Notes: generated by a model not told the origin, from the sequence alone. A stretch of 64,000 nucleotides of DNA from Spongiibacter tropicus DSM 19543 (GCF_000420325.1 NZ_ATUS01000002.1:124001-188000); one strand, 5' to 3'. Positions 48,001-58,483 are shown, numbered from the stretch's first letter. Numbers and translations are program-made.

Positions 48001-48976
48001 ACGCGCCGCTCCACGACTGATGCCGACGCTCTTACTGCTCGGCCTGTTTGCCTGCGCCGCGATGGGGCTGAGCATTGCCACCGGCAGCCTGCACATTAAC
48101 CTCGCTCAGTTGCTGGCGGTCTTGTTAGGCGATGGCGAACCCCTGCACCGAACGCTGATTTTCGAATTACGCCTGCCGCGCAGCCTCGCCGCGTTTGCCA
48201 CGGGCGGCTTACTGGCCGTCGCCGGCGCGTTAATGCAGGTGTTGCTGCGCAACCCACTGGCTGACCCCTATGTTCTCGGCCTGTCCGGGGGAGCCGCTGT
48301 CGGCGCGCTGAGCGCGATGCTCGCCGGACTGGGGAGTGCGGTGGTGTCGGGTTCCGCTTTTGTCGGCGCCATCGTTTCCGCCGTCACCGTGTTTACGCTG
48401 GCCCACGGCAGTGGCAGCTGGACACCGACCCGCCTGCTGTTGACCGGGGTCGTCATTGCCGCTGGCTGGGGCGCCGTGGTCACCTTTATGCTGGCCATTG
48501 CGCCGACAGAAAACCTTCCGGGTATGTTGTTCTGGCTGATGGGCGACCTCGCCTACGCGCGCAGCCCCTGGCCGGCATTGATCGCGCTGTCACTCGTATC
48601 GCTACTGCTGATCCCTCTGGGTCGCAGCCTTAATGTGCTGGCTCGCGGCCCTCTTCAGGCTGCCGCGCTGGGTGTCGCGGTGAAGCCCTTGGAGTGGGGG
48701 ATCTATATCGCCGCCAGCCTGCTGACCGCCATGGCAGTGACCACGGCGGGCAGCATCGGCTTTGTCGGACTGGTGGTGCCTCATCTACTGCGCTTGGTAT
48801 TGGGCAATGATCAGCGCCTGATCCTGCCCGCCTGCGCCCTGGCCGGGGGCACCCTGCTTACGCTGGCAGATACGCTGGCGAGAACCATTATTGCTCCGGA
48901 GCAATTGCCGGTCGGGGTGATCACCGCCTTGCTCGGCGTACCGAGCTTTCTGTTCCTGCTGTATCGGAGCCGATAA
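47987..48976 (+). CDS. btuC: Cobalamin ABC transporter permease
   Basis: 329 residues from GTG 47987, with GGAG seven bases upstream; ATG 48020 is an alternative. The start lies 14 bp before the btuF stop. It is a FecCD-family protein with about ten helices: FELRLPRSLAAFATGGLLAVAGALMQ, RNPLADPYVLGLSGGAAVGA and SIGFVGLVVPHLLRLVLGNDQR, including the coupling-helix region. It forms a dimer with two BtuD subunits in the inner membrane. Confidence 0.95.
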   Translation: MRGAERAAPRLMPTLLLLGLFACAAMGLSIATGSLHINLAQLLAVLLGDGEPLHRTLIFELRLPRSLAAFATGGLLAVAGALMQVLLRNPLADPYVLGLSGGAAVGALSAMLAGLGSAVVSGSAFVGAIVSAVTVFTLAHGSGSWTPTRLLLTGVVIAAGWGAVVTFMLAIAPTENLPGMLFWLMGDLAYARSPWPALIALSLVSLLLIPLGRSLNVLARGPLQAAALGVAVKPLEWGIYIAASLLTAMAVTTAGSIGFVGLVVPHLLRLVLGNDQRLILPACALAGGTLLTLADTLARTIIAPEQLPVGVITALLGVPSFLFLLYRSR

Positions 48977-49776
48977 TGGATACGCCTTCTAGTCTGCTCA
49001 GCACTCGCCAACTGGTCATCGATGTTCCCGGACGCGACGATGCTTATCCTCTGGACCTGACGATACAGCAGGGCCAAATCTGGGGAATACTCGGCCCCAA
49101 TGGCGCGGGTAAAACGACGCTGCTGCATACCTTGGCCGGACTGCGAAAGCCGCGAAGCGGCAACATTCTGCTGGCTGGAAAGTCCCTGGATCGCTGGCGA
49201 CGCCGCCAGATCGCCCAGCAGTTGGCGGTGATTTTTCAGGAGCGCAGTGACAGCTTTCCCTCCACCGTGCTGGAATCGGCCATGATCGGTAGACACCCTT
49301 TTCTGAGCACCTGGGAGCTGGAATCCAGCGACGATCTGAGTATTGCCCGCGAGGCATTGAACAGAATGGAGCTGGGCAATATGGAGCAGCGTCTGGTCAG
49401 TACGCTGTCGGGCGGAGAAAAACAGCGGCTGGCTGTCGCAACTGCGCTCTGCCAACAGGCGCAGTTGTGGTTGGCAGACGAACCCGGCAACCACCTCGAC
49501 TTGCATCATCAAGTCGCCGTGATGCAGCTGCTTCGCGAGCAGGCTGATAATGGCTGTGCCGTGGTACTTTGCCTGCACGACATCAACCTGGCCGCTCGCT
49601 ATTGCAGTCACCTGCTGCTCCTTTATCCCGACGGCAGTGCCTGTTGGGGAGAGGCGTCTACCATGTTGAAAACCGAAGCGCTGGAGAGACTCTATCGCCA
49701 GCCTCTGCGAGTCATCGAAGACGGCGGCGAGCGGATTTTTCTGCCGCGTACCGAGCGACCAAATAAGCCATTATGA
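48976..49776 (+). CDS. btuD: Cobalamin ABC transporter ATPase
   Basis: 266 residues; the ATG overlaps the btuC stop (TAATG). Walker A is GPNGAGKTTLL, the signature LSGGEKQRLAVATAL, Walker B LWLADEPGNHLDL and the H-loop CLHDINLAARYC. This is the FecE/BtuD-type subunit and powers corrinoid import. It overlaps bluB by 4 bp at its 3' end. Confidence 0.95.
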   Translation: MDTPSSLLSTRQLVIDVPGRDDAYPLDLTIQQGQIWGILGPNGAGKTTLLHTLAGLRKPRSGNILLAGKSLDRWRRRQIAQQLAVIFQERSDSFPSTVLESAMIGRHPFLSTWELESSDDLSIAREALNRMELGNMEQRLVSTLSGGEKQRLAVATALCQQAQLWLADEPGNHLDLHHQVAVMQLLREQADNGCAVVLCLHDINLAARYCSHLLLLYPDGSACWGEASTMLKTEALERLYRQPLRVIEDGGERIFLPRTERPNKPL

Positions 49777-50414
49777 ACAGCGAATTCAGCCCCGCCGATA
49801 TCGACGCCATCTACCGCGTGATCGCCGCGCGTCGAGACATGCGTCATTTCGCGGGTGGCGACGTGGCGCCCGAGACGCTGCGGCGCCTGCTCGCCTCCGC
49901 TCACCAGGCCCCCAGCGTCGGCTTTATGCAGCCCTGGCGCTTTATCCGCATTCGCAGACCCGCGCTTCGCGATGCCTTGTACGAGGCCGTTCAACGGGAA
50001 ATTACCGCTTCGGCCGAGGCGCTGGGAGACCGCAAACAAGAATTTCTGCGCCTGAAAGTCGAGGGCATTCGCGATTGCGCTGAACTGCTGGTGGTCGCAC
50101 TTTGCGATCATCGAGAGCGGTATATTTTTGGTCGCCGCACGCTGCCGGAAATGGATTTGGCCTCCGCCGCCTGTGCCATCCAGAACCTGTGGCTGACCGC
50201 CCGGGCCGAAGGGCTGGGCATGGGCTGGGTTTCACTTTTCCAGCCCGAGGAAATCAAGCCGCTATTAAAAATGCCCGAGGACAGCCACCCAATTGCGCTG
50301 TTGTGCCTCGGACCCGTCCATGAATTCTACGACAAGCCCATGCTTGAGCAGGAAAACTGGGACAGCCGCCGTCCACTCGATAGCCTGATTATGGAGGACG
50401 GCTGGCATGACTGA
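49773..50414 (+). CDS. bluB: 5,6-Dimethylbenzimidazole synthase
   Basis: 213 residues. It is a nitroreductase-fold flavoenzyme with [34 protein letters not shown] and [11 protein letters not shown]. BluB converts reduced FMN to DMB, the lower ligand of B12. The start overlaps btuD (ATGA) and the end overlaps cobQ by 8 bp. It fits the pathway with cobT, which activates DMB. Confidence 0.95.
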   Translation: MNSEFSPADIDAIYRVIAARRDMRHFAGGDVAPETLRRLLASAHQAPSVGFMQPWRFIRIRRPALRDALYEAVQREITASAEALGDRKQEFLRLKVEGIRDCAELLVVALCDHRERYIFGRRTLPEMDLASAACAIQNLWLTARAEGLGMGWVSLFQPEEIKPLLKMPEDSHPIALLCLGPVHEFYDKPMLEQENWDSRRPLDSLIMEDGWHD

Positions 50415-51867
50415 GCGCAGCAAAACGCTGATGATACAGGGCACCACCTCCGACGCAGGCAAGAGTGTACTGGTGGCCGCCCTTTGTCGGGCAATGGCCC
50501 GGCGCGGCTTGGCCGTGGCACCGTTCAAGCCGCAAAATATGGCCCTGAACAGCGCAGTAACCCCTGATGGCAGGGAGATTGGCCGTGCTCAGGCGGTACA
50601 GGCCCGCGCCTGCGGGCTGCCTCCTCACAGCGATATGAACCCGGTTTTACTCAAGCCCAATAGCGATACCGGCGCGCAGGTCATCATTCATGGCAGGGCC
50701 CTTAGCAACATGGAGGCGGCGGATTACCACGCCTACAAACGCACAGCGCGGCAGGCGGTACTCGACTCCCACACGCGCCTCCAACAGCAGTACACACACA
50801 TTGTGGTTGAGGGCGCGGGCAGCCCGGCGGAGATCAATCTTCGCGACAACGATATTGCCAATATGGGCTTTGCCGAAGCCGTCGACTGCCCGGTCATTCT
50901 GATTGCCGACATCGATCGCGGCGGTGTGTTTGCCCACCTCGTCGGCACCCTTGCTCTGTTGTCGGAAACGGAAAAAGCGCGGGTAAAGGGTTTCGTCATT
51001 AACCGCTTTCGGGGCGATATTGCCCTGCTGCAATCGGGTCTGGACTGGCTTGAAGATTACACCGGCAAGCCGGTGATTGGCGTTTTACCCTACCTGCACG
51101 ATCTTCATCTGGAAGCCGAAGACGCCATCAATGCCGACCAGCAATTGAGCAAAGTCGCTCTGCGAATTGCGGTACCCGTGCTGCCTCGCACCAGCAATCA
51201 CACCGATTTTGATGCGCTGCGGCTGCAACCGGATGTAGACCTGCAATTTGTGCGCAAGGGTCAGCCACTTCCCCCCTGCGACCTGATCATTCTTCCCGGC
51301 AGCAAGAGCGTGCGCGCTGACCTCCAGGCGCTGCACGACAATGGCTGGGCAGAACAACTCACCAGACACCTGCGCTACGGCGGTAAAGTACTGGGCATCT
51401 GCGGCGGCTTTCAAATGCTGGGTAAGCTCATCCACGACCCCTTGGGCATTGAGGGACCGTCCGGCAGCAGCGAGGGACTAGCTTGGCTGGATATGGAAAC
51501 CACCCTCGCCGCCGAGAAAACCCTGCGTCAAGTCAGTGGTCATTGCCGACTAAACGGGCGCCAGGCCTCGCTGCGCGGCTACGAAATTCATGCGGGGATC
51601 AGTCAGGGCCGCGCACTGGAAACCCCGTTTGCAGAAGTAAATGAGCACTGCGACGGCGCAATTTCAGCAGATGGACACGTTCTGGGCAGCTATGTACACG
51701 GCTTGTTTGATGACGATGAGGCCCGCGCCTTGATTCTGCAATGGGCTGGCGCCTCAAGCCTGGAGGCCGTCGATTACAACGGCATTATCGAGGCCAACCT
51801 GGAGCGACTGGCAGATTGTGTTGAGCAGCATCTCGACATGGAGACGCTGCTCTCCCTGGGCAGTTAA
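50407..51867 (+). CDS. cobQ: Cobyric acid synthase (glutamine-hydrolysing)
   Basis: 486 residues. The N-terminal DTB-synthetase-like part has [31 protein letters not shown] and [11 protein letters not shown]. The C-terminal class I glutamine amidotransferase has [12 protein letters not shown] (catalytic Cys) and [11 protein letters not shown] (catalytic His). It amidates adenosylcobyrinic a,c-diamide to adenosylcobyric acid. It is the last gene of the B12 operon, and its stop overlaps the convergent phosphoesterase gene by 4 bp. Confidence 0.96.
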   Translation: MTERSKTLMIQGTTSDAGKSVLVAALCRAMARRGLAVAPFKPQNMALNSAVTPDGREIGRAQAVQARACGLPPHSDMNPVLLKPNSDTGAQVIIHGRALSNMEAADYHAYKRTARQAVLDSHTRLQQQYTHIVVEGAGSPAEINLRDNDIANMGFAEAVDCPVILIADIDRGGVFAHLVGTLALLSETEKARVKGFVINRFRGDIALLQSGLDWLEDYTGKPVIGVLPYLHDLHLEAEDAINADQQLSKVALRIAVPVLPRTSNHTDFDALRLQPDVDLQFVRKGQPLPPCDLIILPGSKSVRADLQALHDNGWAEQLTRHLRYGGKVLGICGGFQMLGKLIHDPLGIEGPSGSSEGLAWLDMETTLAAEKTLRQVSGHCRLNGRQASLRGYEIHAGISQGRALETPFAEVNEHCDGAISADGHVLGSYVHGLFDDDEARALILQWAGASSLEAVDYNGIIEANLERLADCVEQHLDMETLLSLGS

Positions 51868-53927
51868 AATTCAAAATCTGCCAGACTGGCCAGGCCGTCA
51901 AACAACGGGGTCAACAACAGCTCATCCAGCGCGCCGATCAGCGGTGCCAACAAGGCAAGCAAGGTGTTGTCGAGGACGAAGGTCACTTCGCGCACTACCA
52001 CCAGCAGGACGCTGCTCAGGAACTTGGGACCCAGGCCAATAGCATTGGTCACCTCTGCCGGAGCGAACTGTTCAATGGGGATAATGCCGACGAGGATATT
52101 GTTCAGCAAATCTTCAACCAGTGAGACCAAAACCTGTCCCAGTTCGGCCGTGCTCGCATTGCCCACGGCATCCAGCGTTCGTCCCACGTCGAACAGCAGC
52201 TCAGACAACAGTGCAAAGCTACCGCCAACCACGGGCACAACACCTGTTTCTTCCTCTATTGCATCGACCAGCCCTTGAATATTCATGGCAAGCGCTTTAA
52301 CAGGATCGGTCAAGCTGCGCAGATCGGCCGAGCCCTCCCCGGAGCCCTGATCATCGGCACTGGGAACACTGGCACGAAATTCGTCAAGAATACCGCCCAA
52401 CTGATCAAACGGTGCCGGCAGGGATTCATTGCTGTCGACCACAGCCTGCAGTTGCTGCAATGAGTACAGCAACGCCTGCGAGGCCCGGGCCGAACCCGCC
52501 ATCAGCAGATCGGGATTCTGCTCCTCAGCCGCCTTCTGCACGCCGGTAGACAGCGCATCCAGAACTTCGATCAGGCCGACACTGGATTGCGCCATGGCAT
52601 TGATCAACGCCGCCATTGTGGGGTCATTAACGGCACCGGCCAGCTGCGTGAAGCCCTCGGCAAAGGTGCTTTGTACCTCGTCGAGATTACCCTCTTCGCC
52701 ATACACATCGAATTCCGGGTTAGCCTGCAACGGGCTGGTGAAGGCATCGCTGCTGGCAATCCCTTCGGCAGGCTGCTGCAAGGTGCTGCGAATAAACGCG
52801 GGCTGCGGATCAGTCAACGAGCCGATACCCAACGCACCGTCGTCGGGGTCGACTTCATAGACCTCGCCATAAAACTGATCGCCCTTCACTTCCACCCACA
52901 CAAAACCGTAGGAGTCGCCCTTTTCGTAAAAGACAGGATTACTGTTGCGCCCCTCCAGACTGCGAGTCTTACTCGCGGCACCGGATAGAATAAACTCGGT
53001 TTTACCGCAGTCCGGCTGACTCATCAGCCACTGGAGATCGTGATCATGCCCGGCGAACATGAAGTCGGCGCGATCACACATCGTTTCTTCCAAAAATGCC
53101 TTGTAGCGCTCACCGGCCAGCACCGGCAACAGGAAGCCCGGCACACCGTCGTAATTGCCGGCATTTCCGTGGCTGCCATTGGATACGTAGGGGTGGTGTG
53201 CAAAAACAAACTTCCATTTGGCCTGACTGGTCTCGATAGACGATTTCAGCCATTCAGCCTGCGCCAGGCCGAAGTTGTTGTAGGAATAGTTTTCGTCGCT
53301 GTCCGGGAAACCACCCGCCACCTGGCTGGAGTCGATGCCAAAGAATTCCACCAGCGGCTTGCCGTTATCCTGCTCACCCTCAGAGAAACGGTAGTAGCGA
53401 TCAGGCATTTTCCAGCGCTGCGAAGCGCGAGGGGCGTCGGGGTGTTCTGCGTCCCGATAGTGATAATCCACCTGATACTCACCAGTGGCATTCCCGGCAC
53501 CATCACCACCGAAAAACCCGGTGTTGTCGTGGTTGCCGAGGACAAAATAGAACGGCAGATCAACGGGCTCGAATGGCAGTTCAAATTTCTCTTCGAACTG
53601 GGGGTCCATTACGGACGTCACACCAGACTCATAGATATTGTCGCCAAGCCCCAATACCAGATCACAACCACGAGCCTCGCAAACCGCCGCCATGGCTTTA
53701 CCCACTGCATAGGCGCCATTACTGGCGCTGCCGCTGTCGCCCATCAAAATAAAGCGAACGACATTGTTATCCGGCGGTGTTGAGCCACCATTATCCCCGC
53801 CGTTGTCACCGCCATTATCGACACTATCGCTGCCACTGCTGCCTGATGAAGAAGAACCTCCACAAGCTGACAGGCCTAGCAAGCTAGCGGCCAGTAACAG
53901 AGAGGTAAGAATCGGTTTTGCTGTCAT
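51864..53927 (-). CDS. Exported metallophosphoesterase lipoprotein with long C-terminal extension
   Basis: 687 residues from ATG 53927. The lipoprotein signal ends in LGLSAC (Cys22), followed by a Ser/Gly/Asn/Asp linker with repeated NGGD units. Residues ~56-360 are a calcineurin-like phosphoesterase of the acid-phosphatase type: GDSG (Asp64), GDN (Asp96), GNHD (Asn132, His133), AHHPY (His244) and GHDHD (His294/296). Residues ~395-687 are a helix-rich region I do not recognise. It is probably a surface phosphatase or nucleotidase. It overlaps cobQ convergently and lies 21 bp after the PhoD gene, likely in one operon with it. Confidence 0.85.
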   Translation of the reverse strand: MTAKPILTSLLLAASLLGLSACGGSSSSGSSGSDSVDNGGDNGGDNGGSTPPDNNVVRFILMGDSGSASNGAYAVGKAMAAVCEARGCDLVLGLGDNIYESGVTSVMDPQFEEKFELPFEPVDLPFYFVLGNHDNTGFFGGDGAGNATGEYQVDYHYRDAEHPDAPRASQRWKMPDRYYRFSEGEQDNGKPLVEFFGIDSSQVAGGFPDSDENYSYNNFGLAQAEWLKSSIETSQAKWKFVFAHHPYVSNGSHGNAGNYDGVPGFLLPVLAGERYKAFLEETMCDRADFMFAGHDHDLQWLMSQPDCGKTEFILSGAASKTRSLEGRNSNPVFYEKGDSYGFVWVEVKGDQFYGEVYEVDPDDGALGIGSLTDPQPAFIRSTLQQPAEGIASSDAFTSPLQANPEFDVYGEEGNLDEVQSTFAEGFTQLAGAVNDPTMAALINAMAQSSVGLIEVLDALSTGVQKAAEEQNPDLLMAGSARASQALLYSLQQLQAVVDSNESLPAPFDQLGGILDEFRASVPSADDQGSGEGSADLRSLTDPVKALAMNIQGLVDAIEEETGVVPVVGGSFALLSELLFDVGRTLDAVGNASTAELGQVLVSLVEDLLNNILVGIIPIEQFAPAEVTNAIGLGPKFLSSVLLVVVREVTFVLDNTLLALLAPLIGALDELLLTPLFDGLASLADFEF

Positions 53928-53948
53928 TTGTCTCTCCCGGGGCAAAAC

Positions 53949-55598
53949 TTAAACACGCGGCCGAGACACAGGCGTGTCTTCTACCAGACGACTGCTGCCG
54001 ACCTGAACCGCAACGGTTTTGACCTTGTCCATTTCCACACCGGATTGCTCCGGATCATCAATACTCGCCGCGTAGTAATACTCCGCCTGGGCACGCTGCC
54101 GCGTGACATCGACGAGAATAAATCCCTTGTTGACCAGATCCGTATATTTCATATGCGGGTTAAGCAGGGGCAACACCGACGACACCAGTTGCGCGGCACC
54201 GTCGGGAAAACCCGGCGACGTAACACTGGGGGCCACGAATTCAACCGCTAGCGGATCATCCAGCACACCGCCGGTCAAAATGGCGCTGCTCTTGTATACC
54301 TCATTCGCCCAGCTGGTATGAATGTCACCGGTCAGGATCACGGTGTTTTGAATGCCCTGCTCTTCAATGAAATCGAGCAGCTCTTCACGCTCGCTGGGAT
54401 AGCCATCCCACTGATCCATATTAATAGCAATCAGCGGACTGAATTCATTGGTGGGTACGCCAGGCAGCAGCCGCTGCAATTCGAGAATCTGCAACTGAGC
54501 GAACATGACCTGCTGCCCGATAAATTTCCAGATACCGGTGCCGGTGGCCAGTTCATTCTTTAACCAGGTTTTCTGGGGCTCACCCAGCAGATCACGCTGC
54601 TCAGCGCGCGCCGGGTCGACGGGGTTACTCAACTGCTGCTCACGTCCCTCAAGGCGGGTATCGAGCATGGTGAAATCGGCAAGGTCTCCAAAGTGGAACG
54701 CCCGGTAAATACTGTCCTGCGTGGCTGTGGGCGGCCGGATCGGCAACCATTCAAAGTAGGCTTTAATCGCCGCCGCCTTGCGTTCAAACCAATCGCCTTC
54801 ACCTTCATTGTGGTTTTCCGCGCCATCGCGGTAGGAGTCGTTGGTCGATTCGTGGTCATCCCAAATCGTGACAAAGGAATGCATGGCGTGAACGGCCTGC
54901 AAATCTGTATCGCGGCGGTAGAGGGCGTAGCGACGACGGTAGTCATCCAGCGCGACAATTTCATGCGGCGGATCAAGCAGACGGTTCGGGTTATCGCCAT
55001 AGCCATCCTGGGCGTACTCGTAAATGTAGTCACCGAGATGCAGCACGAAATCGAGGTCGCTGCGGTTGGCGATGATTCGATAGACAGAGAAATAGCCGTG
55101 GGGGTAGCTGCTGCAGGAACACACGGCAAAACGCAGACGGTCGGCATATTGGCCGCGCATCGGCAGTGTGCGGGCACGGCCCACTGGTGATTTGCTGTCG
55201 GCACCGCGGAAACGGTACCAGTAACGACGATCAGCCAATAAACTGGCGGCGTCGAACTTGATGGTGTAGTCACTCTCGGCTGTGGTTGTGAGGGTTTCTG
55301 AGAGCACCAGCGTCTCAAAATCCTCATCCTCCGCAATCTCACAAAGTACGGTCAACGCCGAACTGCCCGCTGGCGGCGTGGCCCGCGTCCACAAAATCAC
55401 CCGGTCATCCAGCGGATCACCACTGGCGACCCCGTGCTCAAAGGAAATACCGCTACTCAGGGGCTGCCCCTGCCCACCGCCGTTGTCGGGATCAGGCGAA
55501 CCGCCGCTGCTGCTATTGCTCCCACTTCCGCAGGCTGTCAGTATTGGGATGCTCAGGCTGGCGGTCGTAATGGCTTTCAGGAAAAGTCGGCGATCCAT
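53949..55598 (-). CDS. phoD: PhoD-like alkaline phosphatase, Tat lipoprotein
   Basis: 549 residues from ATG 55598. The signal peptide has a twin-arginine motif (DRRLFLK) and a lipobox (ILTAC, Cys23), so export is probably by Tat with lipidation. The PhoD domain has FEHGVASGDPLDDRVILWTRATP, the metal-binding CSCSSYPHGYF, LHLGDYIYEY, WDDHE and LTGDIHTSW. It would be a phosphodiesterase/monoesterase dependent on Ca and Fe. It is followed 21 bp on by the phosphoesterase gene. No clear Pho box is seen upstream. Confidence 0.9.
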   Translation of the reverse strand: MDRRLFLKAITTASLSIPILTACGSGSNSSSGGSPDPDNGGGQGQPLSSGISFEHGVASGDPLDDRVILWTRATPPAGSSALTVLCEIAEDEDFETLVLSETLTTTAESDYTIKFDAASLLADRRYWYRFRGADSKSPVGRARTLPMRGQYADRLRFAVCSCSSYPHGYFSVYRIIANRSDLDFVLHLGDYIYEYAQDGYGDNPNRLLDPPHEIVALDDYRRRYALYRRDTDLQAVHAMHSFVTIWDDHESTNDSYRDGAENHNEGEGDWFERKAAAIKAYFEWLPIRPPTATQDSIYRAFHFGDLADFTMLDTRLEGREQQLSNPVDPARAEQRDLLGEPQKTWLKNELATGTGIWKFIGQQVMFAQLQILELQRLLPGVPTNEFSPLIAINMDQWDGYPSEREELLDFIEEQGIQNTVILTGDIHTSWANEVYKSSAILTGGVLDDPLAVEFVAPSVTSPGFPDGAAQLVSSVLPLLNPHMKYTDLVNKGFILVDVTRQRAQAEYYYAASIDDPEQSGVEMDKVKTVAVQVGSSRLVEDTPVSRPRV

Positions 55599-55707
55599 GG
55601 GTGTACTCGTGGTGATTGATCTTCGGTGCGGGACGTCGTGCAGCTCACACAACGCCAATAATTTACTACACAAAGATTACAATTCTATTTCTAACGAGTA
55701 ATTAAAG

Positions 55708-56157
55708 ATGCGATATATCACCAAGCCTTTCGCTTGCCGTGCAGCAATTATGCTTTGCCTCAGTGTATTCCTGACTGCCTGCAGCAAGCCGGTCGCCTTT
55801 ACCGACTACACGGTTGAGAACCTGCTGAAGAAAAATCTCAGCGAGCTCACCGAGCCAAGACTTTTTGAGACAGAGAAGCTGGAGATTATCCAGAAAAGTG
55901 AAGAAGGCGACGCTGCCGAAGCGGAAGTCTACGTCACACTGGTGTTTCCCGAAGACTTCGACACCGTGATTTCCATGCGCAAGCTTCAGCCCTTCAACAT
56001 GGAGTACAAACAGTACAAAAGCAGCTTCGGCAAATTTGCCGCCGGCGAGCGCCAGCGTCACCACGCCAAGTACCAGTTTGTGAGACGGGATGGAAAATGG
56101 CTGATCAGCGGCAGCCAGGCAATGTCACCACCGGAGATCATGCCGCCACAGCCATGA
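55708..56157 (+). CDS. Small lipoprotein, function unknown
   Basis: 149 residues. The signal peptide MRYITKPFACRAAIMLCLSVFL ends in a lipobox LTAC (Cys25) followed by Ser. The mature part is short, charged and has a predicted alpha/beta pattern: VENLLKKNLSELTEPRLFETEKLEI, then VRRDGKWLISGSQ near the end, which is like lumazine/NTF2-type secreted domains with a GxW near the terminus. I cannot name the family. It is divergent from phoD and convergent with cobC (6 bp gap), so it is a single-gene unit. Confidence 0.7.
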   Translation: MRYITKPFACRAAIMLCLSVFLTACSKPVAFTDYTVENLLKKNLSELTEPRLFETEKLEIIQKSEEGDAAEAEVYVTLVFPEDFDTVISMRKLQPFNMEYKQYKSSFGKFAAGERQRHHAKYQFVRRDGKWLISGSQAMSPPEIMPPQP

Positions 56158-56163
56158 TCGCCA

Positions 56164-56772
56164 TCAGCCGTGAAAGTGCAGCTGCACCCAGGGCTCGCGC
56201 CCTTGCTGTCGGTAAACATGAAAGCGGCTAAAACCCGCATAGGGGACCGACAGGCGAGTCATCGCCCCCATCGGCATGCCCAGCCAGTGGCAGATCATCA
56301 CGCGAATAACCGCGCCATGCACCACCAGTAATATCGACTCACCGGCATGGCGCTCGGCAATCTCGTCCAGCGCTCGACAAACCCGCTGACTGAAGTCCGC
56401 CATATTCTCGCCATTGGGGGGACTCGCCTCATCGGGCGACTCCCAGAAACGCCGCCACACTTCGGGGTCTCGCTGCTGCGCCTCACTGTGAGGCAGCCCC
56501 TCCCAATCACCGAAATGAATTTCTCTGAGCGCGTCTTCAATGGCCAGAGGAACACCCTTCTCCCCCGCCAGCGATTCTGCAAACCTCGCGCAGCGCTGCA
56601 GCGGGGAGGAAATAATCCGGTCCCAATGGGCATCCTCGACGGTGGCAACCTTGCCACTCATCTGCGCCCAACCTTCCTCGCTGAGCGCCACATCGGTACT
56701 GCCACGGAAAATTTCTCCGCCCTCACAGGCGCCATGACGAAGTAAATCTATACGACTGCGCTGTACGCTCAT
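56164..56772 (-). CDS. cobC: Alpha-ribazole phosphatase (histidine phosphatase family)
   Basis: 202 residues from ATG 56772, which overlaps the cobT stop (TGATG). Histidine-phosphatase motifs are LLRHGACEGG (catalytic His13), SSPLQRCARFAESLA, EIHFGDWEGL and VVHGAVIRVMICHWLG (second His). In the cob context it removes phosphate from alpha-ribazole 5'-phosphate or adenosylcobalamin 5'-phosphate. It lies in the order cobU-cobT-cobC, which usually continues with cobS; that gene is not here. Confidence 0.9.
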   Translation of the reverse strand: MSVQRSRIDLLRHGACEGGEIFRGSTDVALSEEGWAQMSGKVATVEDAHWDRIISSPLQRCARFAESLAGEKGVPLAIEDALREIHFGDWEGLPHSEAQQRDPEVWRRFWESPDEASPPNGENMADFSQRVCRALDEIAERHAGESILLVVHGAVIRVMICHWLGMPMGAMTRLSVPYAGFSRFHVYRQQGREPWVQLHFHG

Positions 56773-57818
56773 CAATCATTGCCGCGGCTGACGCCAGCCT
56801 GCTCAAAGCTGGCCATTTCATTCTGTAACAGACAGGCAGTCTGCATGACTGGCAGGGCCACCGCAGCCCCGCTGCCCTCACCCAGTCGAAGATCGAGCTC
56901 GAGCAGAGGCTCTGCATCCATTTTATTGAGCAGACGTTTATGACCAGGCTCAGCGGAACAGTGAGAGAAAAACAGCCAGGGGCGAATACTCGGGTTCACT
57001 TTCACGGCAGAGATGGCTGCGGCGGTACAGATATAACCATCGACCAGAACAGCAACGCCATTCTGTGCAGCGCGAATGTAAGCACCCACTAACGCGCAAA
57101 TTTCAAAGCCGCCGATACGGCGCAGAGTTTCCACACCATCTTTCATATGCGGCAAATGGCGTGACATGGCGCGGGTGACGACGGCCGCTTTTTTCGCCAT
57201 GCCCTGCTCGTTTATCCCGGTACCACGCCCTACCATGGCCGTAGCCGACAAGCGCGTATGAGCCACCGCGAGCGCCGCCGCAGACGTACTGTTGGCGATC
57301 CCCATCTCGCCCCCGAGGAAGATATTGATGTCGTCGGCGCCATCCAATGTATCGCGCCCGACATCAAACGCTTCCAGGCACTGCTCCCGAGTCATTGCTT
57401 CCGTCACACACATATTCTGCGTGCCGGCACCCACTCGACGATCGACCACATTGGGCAAGTCTTCGATTGCATAGACGGTGCCGACATTGACCACCGAAAA
57501 CTGCGCCTTCAGTTGCTTGGCCAATACACTGATGGCGGCGCCACCGTTGGCAAAGTTGCGCACCATCTCCGCCGTTACCAGCTGAGGGTAGGCAGATACG
57601 CCTTCGGCTGCGACGCCGTGGTCACCGGCAAACACCGCAATGAGTGGCTTGTCGACGCGGGGCGTCAATGTTCCCTGCAACGCCGAGAGCTGCACCGCCA
57701 CATCTTCAAGGCGGCCCAGCGATCCTTTTGGCTTGGTAAGATTGTCCTGACGCGCCTGCGCCTGCTCACGCAGCGCCTCATCCGGCTCGCGCGCCGGCTC
57801 CAGATACCACTCTGTCAC
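56772..57818 (-). CDS. cobT: Nicotinate-nucleotide--dimethylbenzimidazole phosphoribosyltransferase
   Basis: 348 residues from GTG 57818, with AGGA eight bases upstream. Conserved blocks are KPKGSLGRLEDVAVQLSALQ, FAGDHGVAAEGVSAYP, LGGEMGIANSTSAAAL and the C-terminal LDLRLGEGSGAAVALP with the catalytic Glu. It makes alpha-ribazole 5'-phosphate from DMB and nicotinate mononucleotide, the activated lower ligand. It lies 18 bp after cobU and overlaps cobC. Confidence 0.96.
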   Translation of the reverse strand: MTEWYLEPAREPDEALREQAQARQDNLTKPKGSLGRLEDVAVQLSALQGTLTPRVDKPLIAVFAGDHGVAAEGVSAYPQLVTAEMVRNFANGGAAISVLAKQLKAQFSVVNVGTVYAIEDLPNVVDRRVGAGTQNMCVTEAMTREQCLEAFDVGRDTLDGADDINIFLGGEMGIANSTSAAALAVAHTRLSATAMVGRGTGINEQGMAKKAAVVTRAMSRHLPHMKDGVETLRRIGGFEICALVGAYIRAAQNGVAVLVDGYICTAAAISAVKVNPSIRPWLFFSHCSAEPGHKRLLNKMDAEPLLELDLRLGEGSGAAVALPVMQTACLLQNEMASFEQAGVSRGND

Positions 57819-57836
57819 AATTCATCCTTTTATTGA

Positions 57837-58358
57837 TTAATGAGGCGCTTTCAGCACCTGCTCCAACCCGGCCGTTACTAGCACCACTCTCTCGGACACT
57901 GCCGCCAGCTCCTGATGAAGCCGCCCGGCCTCATCCACAAAACGGCGCGATAATGCCCCCATTGGCACGACACCTTGTCCCACTTCATTGCTGACCAGAA
58001 TAAGCTGCCCCGGCGCCCGCTGTATGCCATATAAAAACTCGGCCCTGACCCGCTGCCACAGCGCATCGTCATCTTTCATCAGCCAGTTGCTCAACCACAG
58101 CGTGAGACAGTCCACCAGCACACAGGACTCGTCGCTGGCATGGGCCGCTATCGCATCGGCAAGTTGCTCGGGAGCCTCTATCGTTTTCCAGCCACCACCT
58201 TCGCGCTGCTGGCGATGATGGGCGATTCGCTCAGCCATTTCCGAATCACCGGCTGTTGCCGTCGCGATGTACACCAGCGTTTTACCACTGGCGACAGCCC
58301 TGGCCTCGGCAAGACGACTCTTACCGGAGCGCGCACCACCCAAATACAGTTCCAGCAC
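57837..58358 (-). CDS. cobU: Adenosylcobinamide kinase/adenosylcobinamide-phosphate guanylyltransferase
   Basis: 173 residues from GTG 58358, with AAGGAG five bases upstream. The P-loop is LGGARSGKSRLAEARA, then the family's HHRQQREGGGWKTIEAPEQL, VLVDCLTLWLSNWL and LVSNEVGQGVVPMGALSRRFVDEAGRLHQELA. It phosphorylates adenosylcobinamide and adds GMP to form the GDP-activated intermediate for CobS. It is the first gene of the minus-strand cobU-T-C group. Confidence 0.96.
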   Translation of the reverse strand: MLELYLGGARSGKSRLAEARAVASGKTLVYIATATAGDSEMAERIAHHRQQREGGGWKTIEAPEQLADAIAAHASDESCVLVDCLTLWLSNWLMKDDDALWQRVRAEFLYGIQRAPGQLILVSNEVGQGVVPMGALSRRFVDEAGRLHQELAAVSERVVLVTAGLEQVLKAPH

Positions 58359-58483
58359 CCTGACTCCTTATGATTTTATGCCGCCGGCTGCCCGCGCTGT
58401 GTAAGTCACGTATACTCCGCGAGAATCGTGGGGCGTCGCGTTTGACGCACTATTCTACAAGACAGCAGTAAGCAGAGGGAAAT

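Noticed and set aside
55599-55707. Possible Pho box between phoD and the small lipoprotein
   Set aside because: The A+T-rich segment has only loosely spaced TTGTAA/GTGTAG elements that do not match the repeated CTGTCAT pattern at 11-base spacing.
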